Shown: positions 8,004 through 17,600 of the stretch, one piece after another
Layout of the letters: every line of letters starts with the position of its first letter
How positions within the stretch are numbered: position 1 is the first letter of the stretch
Assembly (NCBI GenBank): GCA_947166335.1
Contig: CAMVDS010000002.1
Coordinates: forward strand, 1 to 64,000
Reading direction: 5' to 3'
Length of the DNA: 64,000 nucleotides
From: an uncultured Mollicutes bacterium
GTDB lineage: Bacteria > Bacillota_I > Bacilli_A > Acholeplasmatales > JAEDCM01
Notes under the pieces: model-generated
What the model was told of the DNA's origin: nothing
The model's database searches: none
The model's input: only the letters and a program-made list of their open reading frames with translations
Translations under genes and position numbers: made by a program

Positions 8004-8033
8004 ATTATACTATATATTTTATTATTTTGTCAA
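8004..8033 (-). promoter_or_regulatory. Promoter of tRNA-Glu, overlapping the end of mtnN
   Basis: On the minus strand TTGACA (8028-8033) and TATAAT (8004-8009) are 18 bases apart. The -35 box is inside the last codons of the nucleosidase gene. A small hairpin (AAGGCT / AGCCTT, 7981-7999) lies between the promoter and the tRNA. Confidence 0.75.
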
Positions 8034-8708
8034 TACTAATTTCTTGATTATTTTTAAAACTATAAAAGAAGCATAATATGCGGCTTTTTTCTCTACTAAA
8101 TTAAATGATACACTTTGATTATTCTCACCTATAATATCTGATATTACTCTTATAGAAATAAAAGGAATTCCATATATTTTAGCTGTTTGAGCAATAGCGC
8201 ATCCTTCCATTTCAATAGCTGATATTTCCATACCTAAGCCATTTATTACATCTTTATTAGTTGCAAATATATCACCTGAAGCAATATTTCCTACTTTATA
8301 GCTTATGTTATTTTCTTTTACAATAGTCTCTATTAAATCTCTAATATTAGAATCAGTATTAAATATTTTACCTAATCCTGGTATAACTCCTTTTTCATAT
8401 CCAAGTGGTGATATATCAAAATCATGATATACTAATTTATCTCCTATAACTAAATCTAGAGGATTAACACCAATTCCACCAGCTACACCAGTATTTATAA
8501 TATAATCTATTTTAAAATTTTCTAAAAGCATTGTAGTAGTGATTGAAGCATTAACTTTTCCTACTCCACATTCTACTACTACTACTTCTTTATTTTCAAT
8601 ATTTCCAACATAGAATGTTCTATTGTTTATTTTTTTTGTTTTTAGATTTTGAATTAAAGGAACTAATTCATCAATCTCAACTTGCATAGCGCCAATAATA
8701 CCAATCAT
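8022..8708 (-). CDS. mtnN: 5'-methylthioadenosine/S-adenosylhomocysteine nucleosidase
   Basis: A 228-residue enzyme starting MIGIIGAMQVEIDELV, the signature opening of MTAN with the catalytic Glu region. AIEMEGCAIAQTA (ribose-binding Glu) and the active-site aspartate in VISDIIGE are also visible. It cleaves MTA and SAH to adenine plus thioribose sugars, clearing by-products of SAM use and allowing methionine and adenine salvage. The start is set at 8708, where GAGGATTAAT precedes ATG; four more residues upstream lack a ribosome site. It follows udk with one base between, so the two nucleoside-metabolism genes are translationally coupled. Confidence 0.95.
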   Translation of the reverse strand: MIGIIGAMQVEIDELVPLIQNLKTKKINNRTFYVGNIENKEVVVVECGVGKVNASITTTMLLENFKIDYIINTGVAGGIGVNPLDLVIGDKLVYHDFDISPLGYEKGVIPGLGKIFNTDSNIRDLIETIVKENNISYKVGNIASGDIFATNKDVINGLGMEISAIEMEGCAIAQTAKIYGIPFISIRVISDIIGENNQSVSFNLVEKKAAYYASFIVLKIIKKLVLTK

Positions 8709-8709
8709 A

Positions 8710-9348
8710 TTAATCCTCATCTAAATCCTTTAAAATATTTTTTATTTTAGCAACAATTACATCTACGGCGATTGAATGTGATTTATCGTTTGGAATAATA
8801 ATATCTGCATAACGCTTAGTTGGCTTAACAAATTCATGATACATTGGTTTAACTGTTGATAAGTATTGATCAATTACATCATCTACAGATCTACCTCTCT
8901 CATTAACATCCCTAACTAATCTTCTAATAAATCTAATATCATCATCAGATTCAACATAAATCTTAATTGAAGCTAAATCTCTTATTCTTTCATCTTCTAA
9001 AGCCATAATTCCTTCAAGAATTATAACTGATGAAGGTCTTACAACCTCTTTTGCTGCTTTTCTCTTATGCTTAATAAAATCATATCTAGGCATAGGAACT
9101 GATTGACCTTTTAATAATCTCTTTAAATGTAAAACTAGAAGGTTCATATCTACTGCATCCGGATGATCAAAATTGATTCTTTTTCTTTCTTCAAAAGACA
9201 AATCATCAAATGATTTATAATAATCATCTTGATTTATAACAGTAACATTTCCTTGTAACTCATCTAAGATTTCATTTGTTACTGTTGTTTTTCCGGCACC
9301 AGTACCACCTGCTATAAGGATTAAAATGTTCTTATTTATATTTTTCAT
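8710..9348 (-). CDS. udk: Uridine kinase
   Basis: A 212-residue P-loop kinase with Walker A GGTGAGKTT near residue 14, the DDYYKSFDDLSFEERKRINF substrate block, and the FDHPDAVD and YDFIKHKRK motifs of uridine kinases. It phosphorylates uridine and cytidine with ATP or GTP in pyrimidine salvage; the length is normal for the family. The gene is directly upstream of mtnN with the stop and start almost touching, and 40 bases after gtrA, so all may share a transcript. AGGGGTGATTCAAAT before ATG supports the start. Confidence 0.95.
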   Translation of the reverse strand: MKNINKNILILIAGGTGAGKTTVTNEILDELQGNVTVINQDDYYKSFDDLSFEERKRINFDHPDAVDMNLLVLHLKRLLKGQSVPMPRYDFIKHKRKAAKEVVRPSSVIILEGIMALEDERIRDLASIKIYVESDDDIRFIRRLVRDVNERGRSVDDVIDQYLSTVKPMYHEFVKPTKRYADIIIPNDKSHSIAVDVIVAKIKNILKDLDED

Positions 9349-9388
9349 ATTTGAATCACCCCTTTATTCTATTATATCATATACTTTT

Positions 9389-9925
9389 TTATTCTACTTC
9401 ATTTAATTCTTCTTTTTCTTCTTTATTTTCTTCATCTGCGTTAGATTCATTTTCTTCATTTTTATTATCCTTTGAATGATCTAAAACTTTAGATAAGCAT
9501 AAATATGCGATAGGAATCATTATAATTGATGCTCCAAATGGTCCAACATATTTAGTCCACACATATCCAAGTTTCAATGCTTTGAATATTGTTACGAAAA
9601 TATACGTTAATAGCTCAGTTAAGCCAAATCTGGCCGCAAAAACAAACATTGATTCCCAGAAATCTTTCTTGCTTCTTGTCTTATTCTTAAATGTAAAGTA
9701 ATTATGAGCGAAATAAGAGAAAATAGATGCAACAGTAAAAGCAACTGCATTACTTAACAATACCTCTACTGCTAAAAGATTTTCTTCTTGAAGAATATTA
9801 AGTGCATCAAACAATCTATGCATGCACCATAATGTTACCATATGGATAATAGTATTACATACTCCTATGATACAAAACTTAATAAACTTCTTATTCCAAA
9901 ACATCTTCCATATTCTTTTAATCAT
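9389..9925 (-). CDS. GtrA-family polyprenyl-phosphate-sugar flippase-like protein
   Basis: A 178-residue membrane protein with four predicted helices (about 16-36, 55-80, 90-110 and 120-140) in the GtrA (PF04138) pattern: FIKFCIIGVCNTIIH, then VAFTVASIFSYFAHNYFTFK. GtrA/GtcA proteins are thought to flip undecaprenyl-phosphate sugars outward. A very acidic tail (about 30 residues, mostly E, D, N and K) follows the last helix and is not part of the usual domain. It overlaps the glycosyltransferase gene by eight bases, which implies coupled translation with its natural partner. Confidence 0.9.
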   Translation of the reverse strand: MIKRIWKMFWNKKFIKFCIIGVCNTIIHMVTLWCMHRLFDALNILQEENLLAVEVLLSNAVAFTVASIFSYFAHNYFTFKNKTRSKKDFWESMFVFAARFGLTELLTYIFVTIFKALKLGYVWTKYVGPFGASIIMIPIAYLCLSKVLDHSKDNKNEENESNADEENKEEKEELNEVE

Positions 9926-10838
9926 TTGTTTCTTCCTCTATTAAATAAATAGGTCTATTAAATATTTGTCTTCTATTAGAATAAGTCAAATAGAATAACA
10001 TACGCATTAAGAAGAATAAAACATATGCATATAAATCAATTTTTAAATGTAATAAATAATATTTAAAATCATATCCATCTATACAATGTGTGAAATAAAG
10101 AATTGTTTCTGTAACAGCTAAAGCAAATACTAAAAACATAGCTAGTTTCACAAAAACCATTAAAATATTAGAGAATTGATTTACACCATTCCAACCATAT
10201 TTAAATAGTTTTCTAAAACTCCATTTTGATTTTCCTTTTGTTCTTTCAACAAAATCGAATGGAATACATACTTTACTAAATCCTACCCATGAGAATATTC
10301 CTTTCATAAACCTATTGTTATCAGGAAGGGATAGGAAAGCCTTAATTACCTTATTATCTAATAATTGGTAATCTTTTACTCCCTGTTCCATTTTTACATC
10401 ACCATAGTGATTAAAAACGCCGTAAAAGCATTTAGTAAAGAATCTTTTTAATAAAGATTCACCTTTTCTAGTTGAAAACTTTGTATAAACGATATTATAA
10501 CCATTCTCCCAATTTTCAATCATCTTAGGAATTAAGTGAGGTGGATGTTGAAGATCAGCATCCATTATAATAACTGCATCTTTATCCTTGCATTTTTCTA
10601 AACCAGCTTGCATGGCAGCTTCTTTTCCAAAGTTTCTAGAAAAAGAAATATATTTTACTTTATCATTTTCTTTAGCGTATCCTTTTATTATTTCTAAAGT
10701 TCTATCTTTACTTCCATCATTAACAAATAATATATTCATTTCATAATTTGTATTGAACCATTTTTGAATTTCTTCATAAAAGGAATCAAGAACATCTTCT
10801 TCATTATAGCACGGAACAATAATTGTAATCTTCTTCAT
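9918..10838 (-). CDS. GT2 polyprenyl-phosphate glycosyltransferase (CsbB/GtrB-like)
   Basis: A 306-residue protein with an N-terminal GT-A domain: MKKITIIVPCYNEEDVLDSF, the DXD-type IIMDADLQHPPHLIP near residue 93, and the ERTKGKSKW motif near residue 203. Two C-terminal membrane helices (about 230-250 and 265-285) follow. This layout is that of CsbB/GtrB enzymes, which put a sugar on undecaprenyl phosphate at the cytoplasmic face. It overlaps yfhO-like upstream by 35 bases and gtrA-like downstream by 8. In Bacillus and Listeria the same three activities (GT2, GtcA, YfhO-type transferase) glycosylate lipoteichoic acid. The sugar cannot be predicted. AGGAGG precedes the ATG. Confidence 0.9.
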   Translation of the reverse strand: MKKITIIVPCYNEEDVLDSFYEEIQKWFNTNYEMNILFVNDGSKDRTLEIIKGYAKENDKVKYISFSRNFGKEAAMQAGLEKCKDKDAVIIMDADLQHPPHLIPKMIENWENGYNIVYTKFSTRKGESLLKRFFTKCFYGVFNHYGDVKMEQGVKDYQLLDNKVIKAFLSLPDNNRFMKGIFSWVGFSKVCIPFDFVERTKGKSKWSFRKLFKYGWNGVNQFSNILMVFVKLAMFLVFALAVTETILYFTHCIDGYDFKYYLLHLKIDLYAYVLFFLMRMLFYLTYSNRRQIFNRPIYLIEEETND

Positions 10839-13662
10839 CTTTTCTTAACCTCCTATAATTACCTATTAGGACTAACATATATATAGTAGAACCTAATATA
10901 GAAATTAAGGCACTACCATTTAAGTATCTAGGATTAAATGTAAGGGTGATATTTATATCATTTCCATCTTTTGGAACAACTATTCCAAGCATTCCACCAT
11001 ACATCTTCATTATTTCATAATCCTTATCTATACTCCAACAATCATTATATGAAATTGGTAAAACAACAACATTAGTCTTATCAATATCTCTATGATATGA
11101 TAAATGTAATTTATTATTATCAATTTTAAGGCTTAAATTACTATAAGAATTCATTCTATTAATATATTCTTCATATAATGAATAATTAGCAAATTCTACT
11201 CTAAGTGATTTATCACTCTCATCTAGTTTATCATAAGAACTAGTTTTTTCTATCCATATTATTTTTGGTTTTTCTGTATAATATGCATAGCCAGATAAAC
11301 AATCTTCTCTTCTTCCATCTTCATATTCTAATTCTACTTTTTTAAACGTAACACTTCTAGCACTTTGGTATCCATAGAAATAGAAATGCATTACACCTTC
11401 ACTAGGAATAACTCTTCCACTTTGATTAATAACGTAACCAACCATGTTTTTCTTTTCATCTATTAATTCTTCACTATCATTATAATTAATTGAATATGAA
11501 ACAACTGTGCTTGTTGGAGTTCCTTTTTCAAGCATAATCTTATCATAATCTTCTTTATATAGTGAACAATAGTTTAAAACATATTGTTGCTTAGCTAAAT
11601 GAGTTAAATATAATGAGTAATCATCTTGACTTATCTTTTTATCATAAATCATAAATAGAGAATAATTTTTGTTTTCATATGTTCTATAATGTCCATCATC
11701 ATTTAATAATGTAAAGTATTTATCAGGTAAATTGAAATTATAATCGTCATCACTGTTTGAATCAGTGACGATATATCTATTTGCAAGTGTTTGTTGAACA
11801 AATAATGAATATTCATTTAATAACATTTTAGAATTTCTTGTTTCTGCATTGCCTGATGACGTATCATAAAACATCTTTATTAAATCATTCGTATTACAAT
11901 CATAGAATGAATGAAATACACGTAGATCTGATAAATATAAATTTGTTCTACTTAAGTTATCACCATTAACGTAATCATCACCAACATATGTTTTTATATG
12001 TGTTCTTGAGAAATTACTTTCATATGGACTTTCTAAGTTCTTATTTAAGTAATTTGTCATTCGCTTCTTTTCTTCTGCAAACCAATAAGTATTATAATTA
12101 TCTACCTTAGGCCCAAACATAAAGCCAAAACTAATAACAAGTTCAAAAGCTAAAACATAAGGCATTATGTTGAATTTAGATTGAAGCTTTTTGCCGGATA
12201 ATGATGTTAATAATATGATTATTCCAAGTGCAACAAGCATCATTATAATGTCTGTTTCCATATCTTCTAACTTTTTATTTAAAACCATTTTCTTGCCTTT
12301 TAATATTTCTATAATGCTTGCACCAAAAATATTTTTTAAATAATAGTTTAAAACAATAATGATAATAGCAAATAATATTAAATTTGTTACCAAAGATTTA
12401 ACACTTAAGAAATCAAATTTGAAATCTGTTTTAGTTATAACATGCCCAACAACTAATAGATTTAAGAAATTAAGCATTCCAAACCATCTTGTATATGGAC
12501 AACCATTTAAACTAAATAACATATATGTAAAAGGGAATAATAGTAATAAGACTTCTACTACTAAAGCTATCTTGTATATTTTTGAATCCCTATCCTTAAG
12601 TTTAAAGACAAATAATAGAATCATAAGACCTGAAATAGTTAGGAATAAAGAATTATGATCTGTTATATAGTCATTAACAAAGCCATAGAAATCAGTTGAG
12701 TATGTTGGGGTAAATAAATTTCCTAGAATTCTAGCATACATCTTTGCCATTGTGATACTTGAATATCCCTCTTTAGAATTAAAACTCCATTTATAGAAAT
12801 TATCGCTTCTTGGGAATGAATCACTTAAGAAAAAGCTTATACTAGGAAGTAAAATGATTGTAGTTATCATTATACCTACTATCATATACATTGCACATAT
12901 TACGCCACTAACAAATCCTCTTCCTAAATATATTAGAATTGCTTTTAAAGTAACATGCTTGCAATTTGGATTAACCTTTAAAATGTTATTTTTAATTGTC
13001 TCTAATTTATTGTCTAAAAAATAACTTAGGATAAACCACATTCCCATAAATAGCATTGTACAAGCACCTAAATAAAAGTTATAGAAAACTAATATAGCGC
13101 TACATAATGGTAACAAAACTTTATTACCCATTTTATATTTTTCTAAACATACAGCTGCAAATGGATAATAAAATACTAGTGAAAAGAATCCTGAAAAGGC
13201 CATCATACACGAATTATATCCACAAACAAAATATATAAGACAACTAACTAAAATTGCTTTATTAGAGCATTTTCTTAAATATAAGAAATAGCCAAACATA
13301 AGAGTTCCAAAGAATAATTTAACTAATTCAGTAATACCAAAGGCCATCTCAAAGTTCATAAAGAACGATAAGAGAATTGATATAAATGTAAATACATCAA
13401 ACTGAATGTAATAAGTATCTGAATAAAAAGATGCCCCTAAATAATTACTAAAATTATAAAAAGATAAATTACCCGTTTTTATTTGAAGAGCAAAGCCTTC
13501 TTCTATTTTAAAATATTGCAATAAATCATCTGAGCAACATGTATAAAAAGCATCAGAATATATAGCAATAAAAGCTGTAAAAAAAATCAAAAGTAGGGCA
13601 GTAAATATTGCCAAATATAAAAATGTTTTTCTTGTGCTATTTAAAAACTTTAATCTAAACAT
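10804..13662 (-). CDS. YfhO-family membrane glycosyltransferase-like protein
   Basis: A 952-residue protein with about a dozen membrane helices in the first ~510 residues, a large extracytoplasmic region (about 520-915) and a last helix near the C-terminus. This is the YfhO (PF09586, GT-C-like) layout. YfhO proteins transfer the sugar from a flipped polyprenyl carrier onto an extracellular polymer such as teichoic acid. It is the first gene of a three-gene unit with overlapping ends (GT2, then GtrA). AAAGGAG is about 25 bases from the ATG, but a small hairpin (13671-13687) between them would bring the two closer. Confidence 0.85.
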   Translation of the reverse strand: MFRLKFLNSTRKTFLYLAIFTALLLIFFTAFIAIYSDAFYTCCSDDLLQYFKIEEGFALQIKTGNLSFYNFSNYLGASFYSDTYYIQFDVFTFISILLSFFMNFEMAFGITELVKLFFGTLMFGYFLYLRKCSNKAILVSCLIYFVCGYNSCMMAFSGFFSLVFYYPFAAVCLEKYKMGNKVLLPLCSAILVFYNFYLGACTMLFMGMWFILSYFLDNKLETIKNNILKVNPNCKHVTLKAILIYLGRGFVSGVICAMYMIVGIMITTIILLPSISFFLSDSFPRSDNFYKWSFNSKEGYSSITMAKMYARILGNLFTPTYSTDFYGFVNDYITDHNSLFLTISGLMILLFVFKLKDRDSKIYKIALVVEVLLLLFPFTYMLFSLNGCPYTRWFGMLNFLNLLVVGHVITKTDFKFDFLSVKSLVTNLILFAIIIIVLNYYLKNIFGASIIEILKGKKMVLNKKLEDMETDIIMMLVALGIIILLTSLSGKKLQSKFNIMPYVLAFELVISFGFMFGPKVDNYNTYWFAEEKKRMTNYLNKNLESPYESNFSRTHIKTYVGDDYVNGDNLSRTNLYLSDLRVFHSFYDCNTNDLIKMFYDTSSGNAETRNSKMLLNEYSLFVQQTLANRYIVTDSNSDDDYNFNLPDKYFTLLNDDGHYRTYENKNYSLFMIYDKKISQDDYSLYLTHLAKQQYVLNYCSLYKEDYDKIMLEKGTPTSTVVSYSINYNDSEELIDEKKNMVGYVINQSGRVIPSEGVMHFYFYGYQSARSVTFKKVELEYEDGRREDCLSGYAYYTEKPKIIWIEKTSSYDKLDESDKSLRVEFANYSLYEEYINRMNSYSNLSLKIDNNKLHLSYHRDIDKTNVVVLPISYNDCWSIDKDYEIMKMYGGMLGIVVPKDGNDINITLTFNPRYLNGSALISILGSTIYMLVLIGNYRRLRKDEEDYNYCSVL

Positions 13663-13670
13663 ATTAATCT

Positions 13671-13691
13671 AGCAATAAAGAATTGCTCTCC
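13671..13691 (-). promoter_or_regulatory. Hairpin between Shine-Dalgarno and start codon of the YfhO-like gene
   Basis: On the minus strand GGAG is followed at once by AGCAAT-TCTTT-ATTGCT and then AGATTAAT before ATG. Folding of the six-base stem would reduce an otherwise too long spacer to a normal one. Confidence 0.35.
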
Positions 13692-13745
13692 TTTCAATAC
13701 TCAAAAATACAAATTAATTATAACATAATTTAATTACTATATAAA

Positions 13746-13770
13746 TAAAAAATACTCCAACTGGAGTATT
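13746..13770 (-). terminator. Terminator after the Bax-inhibitor-like gene
   Basis: AATACTCCAGTTGGAGTATT on the minus strand, a perfect inverted repeat, is followed by a T-run just after the stop codon. Confidence 0.85.
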
Positions 13771-13778
13771 TCTTTTAT

Positions 13779-14552
13779 TTATTTTTTAGATGCAGCAGCT
13801 ATTCTTACAAGTAGTTCTAATATTCTAACATATAAATACATTACACCAACTGCTAAGCAATGAGCAGCATGCCATTCATATTTTTTATCAGCTTCTGAAT
13901 CAGCTAATTCAGCTGCGTAATCAAAATCGATTAATAAGCTTAATGCAGCAAATAATACTAATATAATATCAATTGCCCATCCAATAGGATTATGTACATC
14001 ATATAAGATATCTCTCATTCCTGGAACATTTAAAGCAGCAAGAATAGCTAAAATAATAGATCCTAATATTAAAGAAATTAAAGCAACAAGAATAAATGTT
14101 TTAAATTTATGCCCTACTTTTACAATTCCAGTAAAATATAATAATCCCATAACAAATGTTACTACAAATGTACAAACTATAGCTGTTAAAGCAACACCAG
14201 GATAATAAATATCAACAATTAATGATATAAATCCTAACATAAAGCCTTCAGCAATAGCATATATTGGTGAGAATATTGGACATAATCTTCTAGAGAAATT
14301 AGCAATTAATCCAGCAATTAATGCAACAATCATTGCACCAATTAAAGCTCCAACAAATGTCATTAAATGATCTTCATCAGTAACTCCATTAAGCATTACA
14401 ATAGAAATTGCAGCACCTGCTACAGCAAGTAAAAGTAAAAGTAAAGTTTTACCGAATATACCATGTATTGTACATGAACTTTCTTTTTCATATCCATAGC
14501 TTTGATCTTTTTCAATAGTTCTAAACATTGGATTTCTTGAAATAATTTTCAA
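13779..14552 (-). CDS. Bax inhibitor-1/YccA-like membrane protein
   Basis: A 257-residue protein with seven predicted helices after a soluble ~35-residue N-terminus (RNPMFRTIEKDQSYGYE). The helices carry the Bax1-I (PF12811) pattern, including RRLCPIFSPIYAIAEGFMLG and LSLLIDFDYAAELADSEADKKYE near residue 210, where conserved acidic residues sit. Members of this group are poorly characterised; some relatives act as pH-sensitive calcium leaks. It is monocistronic, with its own terminator, and lies between the YfhO-like gene and polC. AGGAGAGGTGATTCGTTTTG before the ATG marks the start. Confidence 0.85.
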   Translation of the reverse strand: MKIISRNPMFRTIEKDQSYGYEKESSCTIHGIFGKTLLLLLLAVAGAAISIVMLNGVTDEDHLMTFVGALIGAMIVALIAGLIANFSRRLCPIFSPIYAIAEGFMLGFISLIVDIYYPGVALTAIVCTFVVTFVMGLLYFTGIVKVGHKFKTFILVALISLILGSIILAILAALNVPGMRDILYDVHNPIGWAIDIILVLFAALSLLIDFDYAAELADSEADKKYEWHAAHCLAVGVMYLYVRILELLVRIAAASKK

Positions 14553-14604
14553 AACGAATCACCTCTCCTATCAAATTATATAATAATTACATCTTTTTTT
14601 CAAT

Positions 14605-14638
14605 AAAAAAAGAGTAATGCATATATTGCACTACTCTA
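14605..14638 (-). terminator. Terminator of polC
   Basis: On the minus strand AGAGTAGTGCA-ATATA-TGCATTACTCT is followed by seven T. The stem begins inside the polC stop codon. Confidence 0.85.
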
Positions 14639-17600
14639 ATTAAAGCTAAATAAATTTGTTTCTTCTTCCTCATCTTGCTCGCTTACTAAATCTCCAAAGC
14701 ATCCTAAAGAAACCATTACATCTGCAATAGTTTTATTGATTTTTGTTCTGCTTAATACATCAGCAATAGAGCTAAATGGTTTCTTATTTCTTTCTTCTAC
14801 AATTCCTTCAGCAACGGCAGCGCCTAGTCCATCAATCGCAATAAATGGGCAAAGTAAGGCATTTTCTTCTTCAATGATTTTGAATTCAGTAGCTAGTGAA
14901 TTATTAATATCAACCATCTTAAAATGCATACCTCTACAAACCATTTCTAAGGCAACTCTTAAGCATTGAATGTGTCCATCAATCTTAGCACTAGATAATT
15001 CTTCACCATCTTCTAATTTGTTTTCCATAAGATTAACTACCCTATTTCTAATAGTCTTTTCATCGCTACACATTCTAACAACATCAAATGTATCTACTCT
15101 CTTAGAGAAGAAACCAGAATAGAATAATAGTGGTTTATATACTTTAAACCAAGCAATTCTTAGAGCCATTAAAACGTAAGCAGTCGCATGGGCTTTAGGG
15201 AACATGTATTCAATTTGACCGCAAGACCAAATATACCATTCAGGCACACCATGTTCTCTCATGTACTTAACATGACCTTCCCAAGATGCAGGATCTTTTT
15301 TAGGCTTTCCTTTTCTAACAAATTCCATTATTTTAAATGACATAGATGGTTCTAGGCCCATATACATTAAATCAACCATAATATCATCACGACATCCGAT
15401 GATACTACTGAATTGAATCTTACCATAATCAGTCTTTTTACCTGTGACTAAGTCTTTGGCGTTATTCAACCATACGTTAGTACCATGTGATAGACCAGAT
15501 ATTTTTACTAATTCAGCAAATCTCTTTGGCTTTGTATCTATTAACATTTGTCTAACGAAATCAGTACCAAATTCTGGTATAGCTAAACTTCCTACTTCGC
15601 TTAAAATATCATCAGGATTAACATTTAATACTTCTGTTGAACCAAATATTTTATAAACATTTGAATCATCTACTGGAATATCTTGAGCTCTATTAAATGG
15701 GAATTCATTTGGATGTTCATTTACATAGTTCATTAAATATCTAATAATAGTAGGATCATCGTGTCCTAGTATATCAAGTTTTAATAAATTACTTTCAAAT
15801 GAATGGTATTCAAAATGTGTCGTTCTAAATTCGTTTGTTGTATCATCTGATGGGTATTGAATAGGTGTAACATCATAAATATCAATTCTCTTTGGAACAA
15901 CGACAATACCTCCTGGATGTTGTCCTGTAGTTCTCTTAACGCCTTGGATAATGTTAGCAACACGCTCTTTTTCAGCTTTTCTCATTGATATATGATTATC
16001 TTCACAATAACCTAAAACATAACCAAACGCTGTCTTATCAGCTACTGTTTGTAAAGTACCTGCTCTAAAGGCATTATCATATCCCATAACATCACGAATG
16101 AAGGCATGTGCTTTACCTTGATATTCTCCTGAGAAGTTTAAGTCAATATCAGGAACTTTATCTCCTTTAAAGCCTAAGAATGTTTCAAATGGTATATCAT
16201 GTCCATCCTTCTTAAGTGGTGTACCACATATAGGACATATAGCATCTGGTAAGTCGAATCCTGAATCTACATCTTTTAATTTTTCTTGTAGTTCAGCTTC
16301 TATTGGCCTAACGCCATACTTTTCTCTTTCTTCATCATTCATTTTAAATGATGAGAATTTACATCTTGGACATCTATAGTGTGGAGATAGTGGGTTAACT
16401 TCTGTAATATTCATCATTGTTGCAACAAAGCTTGAACCTACAGATCCACGGCTACCTACTAAGTATCCATCTTCAAGGGACTTTTTAACTAAAATATGAG
16501 CCATATAATATACACTACAGAATTTATTTGTAACAATACTGTTAAGCTCTTTATCTAGCCTTTCTTTAACGATTAGAGGTAGTTCATCTCCATATATATT
16601 ATGAGCATTTTCATTAACCATTCTAATCAATTCTTTTTCAATTGAAGGTACTCCTAAAGAGTCCTTAAATTCATCATCTGCTGGATCAAATAATCCTTTA
16701 GGGAATACTTGAATAGGTTCAATCATATCAGCAATTTTATTAGTATTTTCAATAACTATTTTTCTAGCTAAATCATTATCTAGGAAGCTAAATGCGTCAA
16801 GCATTTCTTTTGTTGTTCTAAGATGTTGTTCAGTTACTCCAGGATATTTTACAAGTGGATGAAGTGCTCCTCCTAGACCTTTTGTTCTTAGATAAATATC
16901 TCTATATTTTCTATCTTCTAAATTTAAGTAATGAACATCGCCTGTAGCTACAACCATTTTTCCTAATTCATCAGCTGCTTTAATTATTCTTTTAACAGCT
17001 TCTTGTAATCTATAATCAGGATCTAGATATGTACCAATTCTTAAATGTGCATAAACACTTATAGGTTGTACCTCAATATAATCATAAAATTTCATTTTTT
17101 CTAATAATTCATCATAGCTTCTATTTAATGCAGTTTCAAATATTTCACCATTAATACAAGCACTACCTATTAAAACCCCTTCATGATATTTATCAATTAC
17201 TTCAGTTAATGCTCTTGTTCTATTATACATATGAACTGTTAGGGAATCACTTAGAATTTTAAATAAGTTTTTATACCCTACTTGATTATTAGCTAAAATG
17301 GTAATATGACTTCCAAATGGCCATTTCCACCAATCATCAGGTATTAAAGAATTTACTTTATTGTAGTTAGATACTCCCTTCATTCTAAGTTCATCAAGCA
17401 TCTTTGCAAAGCATTCCATAGTTGCATAAGCATCATCTTTTGCTCTATGGTGATCAGTTAATTGAATCTTATAAAATTTAGTCATTTGGTCCAAACCAAA
17501 TTTCTTAAGTTCATCGAAATGGAATAATCTAAACAATTGTAATGTATCAAGTACAGGGAATTCTTCAAATTCAATACCATTACGTTTAAATGATTCATAA

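Noticed and set aside
12359..12658. Plus-strand frames lying inside minus-strand genes (for example here, 40763-41212 and 28509-28862)
   Set aside because: They mirror the codon pattern of the real opposite genes, lack ribosome sites and resemble no protein.
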